Shown here: positions 7,345-11,220 of the stretch, piece by piece | Position numbering within the stretch: position 1 is the stretch's first letter | How the letters are laid out: each line of letters starts with the position of its first letter | Assembly (NCBI GenBank): GCA_021106775.1 | Contig: JAIOTL010000050.1 | Coordinates: 1 to 11,220, forward strand | Origin: Planctomycetota bacterium | GTDB lineage: Bacteria; Planctomycetota; UBA8742; SKZP01; JAIOTL01 | Reading direction: 5' to 3' | DNA: 11,220 nucleotides | Notes under the pieces: model-generated | The model's input: only the letters and a program-made list of their open reading frames with translations | What the model was told of the DNA's origin: nothing | Database searches by the model: none | Position numbers and translations under genes: made by a program

Positions 7345-8631
7345 TCACAAAATTTCATTGCGGAATAAATCTTCGAAGGTTTCGCGTTTTCCGATGAGTT
7401 GAACCTTGCCTTTATTGACGAGAACTTCTGCGGATTTAGGGCGAGAGTTGTAGTTTGAGCTCATTGAGATGCCGTATGCACCGGCGTAGAGGACTGCAAG
7501 AATATCGCCCGAATCTGCCAGCATCGGTCTTTTCAAGCCCAGGAAATCGCCCGTTTCGCAGACCGGACCGACAATATCGATTGATGGCTTATTGTCGAAT
7601 ACACCAGCATTAATTTTGCTGAATTCGTCTGTTTTAGGGAAAATATTCTTCGTCAGATTAGCAATCGGGTGATATGCATCGTAGAGCGTCGGACGGATGC
7701 AATCAGTCATAGAAGCATCGACAATTGCGAACCGACCCTTGCGGTACAGGACTTTTGTGAGCAGAATGCCGGATTCGGCAACAATATATCTCCCCGGCTC
7801 TGCTGATATCCTGATATTTTTGGGGATTTGTGGCTTAATCTGTTTGATGAAATCCTGTAAATCAAAATCGCGATTTTCCAGATAACCTACGCTGAAACCT
7901 CCACCAATATCGATTTCCTTCGTCTCAAGATTACGCTCTGATGCTTTGGATATAAGGGTTTTCAGCACATCAAGACCGAGACGATAAGGCATTCCAAGCT
8001 CTATCTGCGAGCCGAGATGCATGTGAAAACCAATAAAATTCAGGTATTTGCTGCTAATTATGACATTTAATGCTGAATCCACCTGCTCAATCGATATACC
8101 AAATTTATTCTTCTCAGTACCCGTCGTGATGTACGCATGTGTGTGGGCATCGACATTGGGATTAATGCGCAGTGTGATATTCGCGGGTTTGGCGAGTTCA
8201 TGACAGATTTTGTCAATATGTTCAAGTTCCGGGACACTTTCGACGTTAAATGAATGAATACCCGAATTTATCGCGAATTTTATCTCGCTTTCTGTTTTTC
8301 CAACACCTGCAAAAACTACATTATCTGCCCTGTTCGTAACTTTCAGTACGCGGGTCAATTCACCAGCGGAAACTACGTCAAAACCGAGACCAGCATCCGC
8401 GATTGTTTTCAGAACCGATAAATTGGAGTTTGCTTTCACTGCATAATATAATTGATAATTCTCAGTGATTGTGCTGAAAGTTTCATTCAGCTCGTTAATT
8501 CTCTTATTTATTGTACTTGTGCTGTAAACGTAAAGCGGAGTCTGAAATTCCTTAACTAATTTGTTAATATTCGCTCCGTCAAATTCGAAATTGCCGTTCA
8601 CAGTTTCAAGGTTTTGAATTTTGAATACCAT
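7345..8631 (-). CDS. lysA: Diaminopimelate decarboxylase
   Basis: PLP-dependent fold-type III enzyme converting meso-diaminopimelate to L-lysine and CO2 in the cytoplasm. The 428 residues are the usual family length. The PLP lysine is K66 in YAVKAN. Other family motifs are HLGSQI (205-210), the glycine-rich phosphate-binding GGGFSVGY (243-250), EPGRY (278-282), the substrate-binding C358-E359 in GPVCETGDF, and Y386 in AYGISMSSNYNSRP. The start at 8631 follows AGGA about 10 bases upstream. An earlier in-frame ATG at 8721 would add 30 residues that look non-coding and would cover the likely promoter. The gene ends in TGA, which argues for the standard code. No other lysine-pathway gene is near; nuoM follows after 103 bases on the same strand. 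Confidence 0.96.
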   Translation of the reverse strand: MVFKIQNLETVNGNFEFDGANINKLVKEFQTPLYVYSTSTINKRINELNETFSTITENYQLYYAVKANSNLSVLKTIADAGLGFDVVSAGELTRVLKVTNRADNVVFAGVGKTESEIKFAINSGIHSFNVESVPELEHIDKICHELAKPANITLRINPNVDAHTHAYITTGTEKNKFGISIEQVDSALNVIISSKYLNFIGFHMHLGSQIELGMPYRLGLDVLKTLISKASERNLETKEIDIGGGFSVGYLENRDFDLQDFIKQIKPQIPKNIRISAEPGRYIVAESGILLTKVLYRKGRFAIVDASMTDCIRPTLYDAYHPIANLTKNIFPKTDEFSKINAGVFDNKPSIDIVGPVCETGDFLGLKRPMLADSGDILAVLYAGAYGISMSSNYNSRPKSAEVLVNKGKVQLIGKRETFEDLFRNEIL

Positions 8632-8668
8632 TTTGTCTTTTTCCTGCAAAAGAAGTGTGAATTGAGAA

Positions 8669-8696
8669 TTATTACTATATTTTTTGTGAATCTCAA
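8669..8696 (-). promoter_or_regulatory. Possible lysA promoter
   Basis: On the minus strand TTGAGA and TAATAA are 16 bases apart, ending about 37 bases before the lysA start. It shares the intergenic region with the divergent lipoprotein gene's promoter. Confidence 0.35.
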
Positions 8697-8749
8697 AACA
8701 TAACATTGATATTGTAATCAATTGGCAAGTTTATTGACTGAAAATATAC

Positions 8750-8776
8750 TTGACAGTATCACTGGTATGCTATACT
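8750..8776 (+). promoter_or_regulatory. Promoter of the acidic-repeat lipoprotein gene
   Basis: A perfect TTGACA (8750-8755) and TATACT (8771-8776) are separated by 15 bases, slightly short of the 17-base optimum, 35 bases before ATG 8812. AAGG (8799-8802) is the likely ribosome binding site. Confidence 0.5.
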
Positions 8777-8811
8777 TTCCAAATAATTATTCCCCCGCAA
8801 GGTAATGTACA

Positions 8812-10086
8812 ATGCAAAAACTATTCAAATTTTCCACGCTTATCGTGGTTTTATTTATCGGATTGCTGATAACAGGATGCGGAACCGCAGAAAAGACAGA
8901 TGAGACCCCCGCTGATTCAGATACTCCAGTAATTGATGATAAGGCGGAACCTGAGAAAACTGTGCCTGATACTTCAAAACCCGAGACTGTAAAGCCGGAA
9001 ACTGTACGACCCACATCTAAAAAGCCCTTGGCAGAAGCTGAAGAAGAAGTATTAGACGTTGAAAAAGCGTACAAGGAATTTGTGGGTTCAGAAGAAGAAC
9101 TTTATGCGCGAATAAAATATCCGGGTTACTGGCGATTGACGAAAATACCTGGTATTAAAGTGATTCCTGGTATTGATGCAGAAAGATGGTGCAAATTCAG
9201 ATTTGAATCACTTGATGCAAGTATTGAGATTACCGTGCTGGAAGGCGAACGCGACTTGGACAAAATCATTCCGCAGTTGAAAAAGCGCATTTTGAAGAGA
9301 TATTCGCTTGATTCTTTCCTTGAGTTGCCACCAAGGCTTGTTGCAATCGGTGATGAGAAGGTTGAAGATAAGGAAACAGAAGGCGGCACGCTTGATACTG
9401 TCATTGGTGAAGATAATGAAAATGAAGAAGACTTGCCTGATTTTGATGGTGTTACTGATGATGATGATTCGCAGACTCAGCCGGAAGAAACTGATGATGA
9501 TGACGAAGAATTGGACGACGACTTAGACCTTGACGATGACGACGACTTAGACCTTGACGATGACGACGATTTAGACCTTGACGATGATGATGATTTAGAC
9601 CTTGACGATGATGATGATTTAGACCTTGACGATGATGATGATTTAGACCTCGACGATGACGACGACTTAGACCTTGACGATGACGACGATTTAGACCTTG
9701 ACGATGATGATGAAATGAACGATGACGATGATTTAGACCTCGATGATGATGTCGACGACGACGAAGTTAAAACAGAAAAAGGTGGCTTGTCAAAAGGCGC
9801 GAAAATATTCAAACGCAATGAAGTTTGGCTTAAGGGTAAAGAAATGTGGAGTAAAACAGGTTCACATAACAGTGCATCAATTAGAGCCCTTGAATATGAA
9901 GGACGTTTTGTTTACGACCAAAAACTGTTCCTCATTAAGGTTTACGCGGTTAATTATAAAAAGTCGAGTAATACGTATTACAGCATATTCGTTTGCGAAG
10001 CTGAGAATTTTGTACGGTATGAAGTAGAGTATAGGAAGACTGTTCAAAACGTAAGCTTCCCAAAGAAAAATTCATCAGAAGAATAA
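8812..10086 (+). CDS. Lipoprotein with PsbP/DUF1795-like halves split by an Asp-rich repeat
   Basis: A 424-residue secreted lipoprotein. Residues 1-22 are a signal peptide ending in the lipobox LITGC (Cys 23). About 24-80 is a Pro/Thr/Glu-rich linker with a KPETV duplication. About 83-180 looks like the start of an alpha/beta domain (IKYPGYWRLT, then FRFESLDASIEITVLEG and an amphipathic helix). About 185-320 is extremely acidic, with an LDLDDDDD repeat. About 322-424 is basic and beta-rich (LFLIKVYAVNYKK, TYYSIFVCEAENF, ending TVQNVSF), a pattern typical of the C-terminal half of PsbP/DUF1795-like domains. I infer one such fold interrupted by the acidic insert; this is not established. The insert could bind calcium or other cations. 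The gene is single, divergent from lysA, and ends before an intrinsic terminator. Confidence 0.85.
   Translation: MQKLFKFSTLIVVLFIGLLITGCGTAEKTDETPADSDTPVIDDKAEPEKTVPDTSKPETVKPETVRPTSKKPLAEAEEEVLDVEKAYKEFVGSEEELYARIKYPGYWRLTKIPGIKVIPGIDAERWCKFRFESLDASIEITVLEGERDLDKIIPQLKKRILKRYSLDSFLELPPRLVAIGDEKVEDKETEGGTLDTVIGEDNENEEDLPDFDGVTDDDDSQTQPEETDDDDEELDDDLDLDDDDDLDLDDDDDLDLDDDDDLDLDDDDDLDLDDDDDLDLDDDDDLDLDDDDDLDLDDDDEMNDDDDLDLDDDVDDDEVKTEKGGLSKGAKIFKRNEVWLKGKEMWSKTGSHNSASIRALEYEGRFVYDQKLFLIKVYAVNYKKSSNTYYSIFVCEAENFVRYEVEYRKTVQNVSFPKKNSSEE
9523..9756 (+). repeat. 24-bp tandem repeat encoding LDLDDDDD
   Basis: Eight consecutive 24-bp units start at 9523, 9547, 9571, 9595, 9619, 9643, 9667 and 9691. 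An 18-base break (9715-9732, encoding MNDDDD) and a diverged ninth unit (9733-9756) follow. Unit length is a multiple of three, so gain or loss of copies keeps the frame. A higher-order shift of five units (120 bp) is visible: 9541-9593 is identical to 9661-9713. Confidence 0.95.
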
Positions 10087-10120
10087 TAACCTGTTGAATG
10101 CCAACAATATTGATACAACA

Positions 10121-10147
10121 AAAAGACCTGCGTTCGCGCAGGTTTTT
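10121..10147 (+). terminator. Rho-independent terminator
   Basis: ACCTGCG (10126-10132) pairs with CGCAGGT (10137-10143) around a TTCG tetraloop and is followed by a run of five T (10143-10147). A tract of four A precedes the stem, so it could also work on the minus strand. It lies about 35 bases after the lipoprotein stop codon. Confidence 0.9.
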
Positions 10148-10178
10148 CTCGTGTTCTTTATGGTTTTTACGCTCTGCA

Positions 10179-10275
10179 TGTCATTCTGAGCAAAGCGAAG
10201 AATCCAGATAAACTAAGCCAATTGTATTACATACATCTGGATTCTTCATTTCACTACGTTTCATTCAGAATGACA
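10179..10275. repeat. Dispersed-type inverted repeat
   Basis: The left arm (10179-10209) begins TGTCATTCTGA and ends GAAGAATCCAGAT. The right arm (10235-10275) is its reverse complement, but has 10 extra bases in the middle. The 25 bases between the arms have no coding content. TCATTCTGAG and GAAGAATCC cores are familiar from dispersed inverted repeats in several bacterial genomes, especially Bacteroidota relatives (general knowledge, not checked here). It lies between convergent genes. Confidence 0.75.
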
Positions 10276-10332
10276 AAAACTTTATTTCTGCATGAATGGT
10301 ATTTTGTGAAATGAAAAGCAGCTACTGAATCG

Positions 10333-11139
10333 CTATTCAAATTCTTTCTGATTTTCTTCGTTTTCGCTGTCGGTGCTTTCAATTTTCGCTGATTCTTTCT
10401 GATTTCCCGCAATTTCGCGTTCAATTTTATCTATTTCCTTTTTGACAGCTGATTTTGCTTGCATGACTTCATCAGCATTCTTCTGCTCGCCAAGTATTTC
10501 CTTCTCGATGGATTCCAGCTCATCCTTAACTAACGGGTTATCAATCTCGTTTTCGAGTGTTTTGTTGATTTCAGCGTCATTTTTATCCAAATCCAGCAAA
10601 ATCTCTTTTTCGATTGCCTCAAGCTCCGCTTTATCTGATGCTGTCAACACCGGCACAGAAGTATGTTCGATGGCACTTGCAGTTGTGATGACTTCCTGAA
10701 ATTTCTCGTCATTTTTCGCAGCAGATTCAATCACTTTCATGATTAAATCTTCGTTGACCCCTAGCATTTCCTTGGATTTAATTTCCTCGACGGTGCCTAT
10801 TATCGACTGGTGCGTATCGATATTTTTACTATGAATTTCAATTTTCCGGTCAAAAATCGAAATTTCGCGTCTTATTCTGCGAATTGCCAGCAGAGCAAGC
10901 TTTTTCCGTCGCTCAATCATGGTTCCGCTTTTAATCTTGAGCATTTCTTCGTTTTCGATTGCCGACAATTTTTCGATGTCACGCTCAATTTCGCGCACCT
11001 GCACCTCGTTCACACGCTTGATATTCTTGATAATTCCAACAAGTTCATCGTAATCTTTAGCGGATAAAATCTCGTCTTTCTCGATCAGCACACTATCCTG
11101 CCCCAATACAAAATCTTTTACTCTATTTAACAAACTCAT
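10333..11139 (-). CDS. Coiled-coil protein with ESCRT-III/Snf7-like layout
   Basis: A 268-residue cytoplasmic protein without signal or membrane segment, almost wholly charged helix. AAGGAG (11145-11150) sits 5 bases from ATG 11139. The start MSLLNRVKDFVLGQ could be an amphipathic membrane-binding helix. A strongly basic helix (about 76-105, ERRKKLALLAIRRIRREI) gives way to an acidic C-terminal half. About 128-156 (VNEDLIMKVIESAAKNDEKF) resembles the segment of Snf7 proteins before their C-terminal motif. Three short helices repeat ELxxIEKEIL: 169-181, 204-219 and 232-247. Order and charge swing recall ESCRT-III proteins (Snf7, CdvB) and, more loosely, bacterial PspA/Vipp1; this is inference from pattern only. 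A generic coiled-coil protein is the alternative. It probably shares an operon with the gene entering from the right edge. Confidence 0.8.
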   Translation of the reverse strand: MSLLNRVKDFVLGQDSVLIEKDEILSAKDYDELVGIIKNIKRVNEVQVREIERDIEKLSAIENEEMLKIKSGTMIERRKKLALLAIRRIRREISIFDRKIEIHSKNIDTHQSIIGTVEEIKSKEMLGVNEDLIMKVIESAAKNDEKFQEVITTASAIEHTSVPVLTASDKAELEAIEKEILLDLDKNDAEINKTLENEIDNPLVKDELESIEKEILGEQKNADEVMQAKSAVKKEIDKIEREIAGNQKESAKIESTDSENEENQKEFE

Positions 11140-11144
11140 GCTTA

Positions 11145-11150
11145 CTCCTT
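11145..11150 (-). promoter_or_regulatory. Ribosome binding site of the coiled-coil gene
   Basis: A perfect AAGGAG, 5 bases from ATG 11139. It shares two bases with the TAA (11149-11151) of the probable upstream gene, an arrangement that favours translational coupling. Confidence 0.8.
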
Positions 11151-11220
11151 ATTTCGCATTAATATTCCCCGATACAGACTTTCTGCTTTTCTTTTCAACA
11201 TCTACAATAGGGCATATAAC
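11149..11220 (-). CDS. Probable C-terminal end of an upstream gene (partial)
   Basis: From the window edge the minus strand is open for 23 codons, VICPIVDVEKKSRKSVSGNI then NAK, followed by TAA overlapping the next gene's AAGGAG. The fragment is too short to identify. Its stop placed inside the ribosome binding site of the following gene is typical of operon partners, which is the main reason to call it. Confidence 0.4.
   Translation of the reverse strand, partial: VICPIVDVEKKSRKSVSGNINAK

Noticed and set aside
8632..8721. 30-residue N-terminal extension of lysA
   Set aside because: Not part of the enzyme family, overlaps a promoter-like pair, and ATG 8631 has a ribosome binding site.
9523..9756. 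CRISPR-like array
   Set aside because: Units are contiguous without spacers and are in-frame codons of one protein.
9477..9818. Minus-strand Ser/Arg-rich reading frame
   Set aside because: It is the reverse shadow of the Asp-rich repeat, with no start signal of its own.
10442..10699. Plus-strand Ser-rich reading frame opposite the coiled-coil gene
   Set aside because: Shadow of the Glu/Lys-rich minus-strand gene. The opposite strand of GAA/GAT codons gives Ser/Phe-rich frames.

Overview
The window is AT-rich, dense bacterial DNA that uses the standard genetic code (TGA is a genuine terminator for lysA). Choice-of-anchor/ASH and putative-Ig lipoproteins with VWA domains, an outlying nuoM, and dispersed inverted repeats that include the TCATTCTGAG/GAAGAATCC type suggest a member of the Bacteroidota/FCB group, perhaps a Kapaibacteria- or Ignavibacteria-like lineage. 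This placement is inference from gene style, not from a marker gene.

Left part (1-5435, + strand): a family of three paralogous lipoproteins. The first (118-2049) has the full architecture of lipoprotein signal, two ASH-type beta domains, putative Ig domain, linker beta domain and VWA domain, but carries an in-frame TGA in the VWA metal-site loop. The second (2085-4007) is intact, but two of its metal-ligand positions are replaced. The third (4404-5399) is equivalent to residues 1-25 joined to 339-end of the first, an in-frame loss of 313 codons. The first and third share a homologous leader upstream of their starts. Between the second and third lie a pair of REP-like hairpins and a 43-bp remnant of a nuoM 3' end. 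Together these show that the locus grew and rearranged by duplication and deletion next to nuoM.

Centre (5436-8631, - strand): nuoM, a complex I proton-channel subunit with an extra loop of roughly 100 residues, and lysA, diaminopimelate decarboxylase, the last step of lysine synthesis. No other nuo or lysine genes are in the window, so both look like isolated housekeeping genes.

Right part (8812-11220): a + strand lipoprotein whose two halves look like one PsbP/DUF1795-like fold split by a long aspartate-rich insert made of 24-bp repeats. It ends in a clear intrinsic terminator, followed by a dispersed-type inverted repeat. A - strand coiled-coil protein follows, whose helix layout and charge pattern resemble ESCRT-III/Snf7 proteins. 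Just upstream of it is the probable 3' end of another gene, whose stop codon overlaps its ribosome binding site.

The most unusual items are the decaying VWA lipoprotein family with its traceable rearrangements, and the ESCRT-III-like coiled-coil gene.
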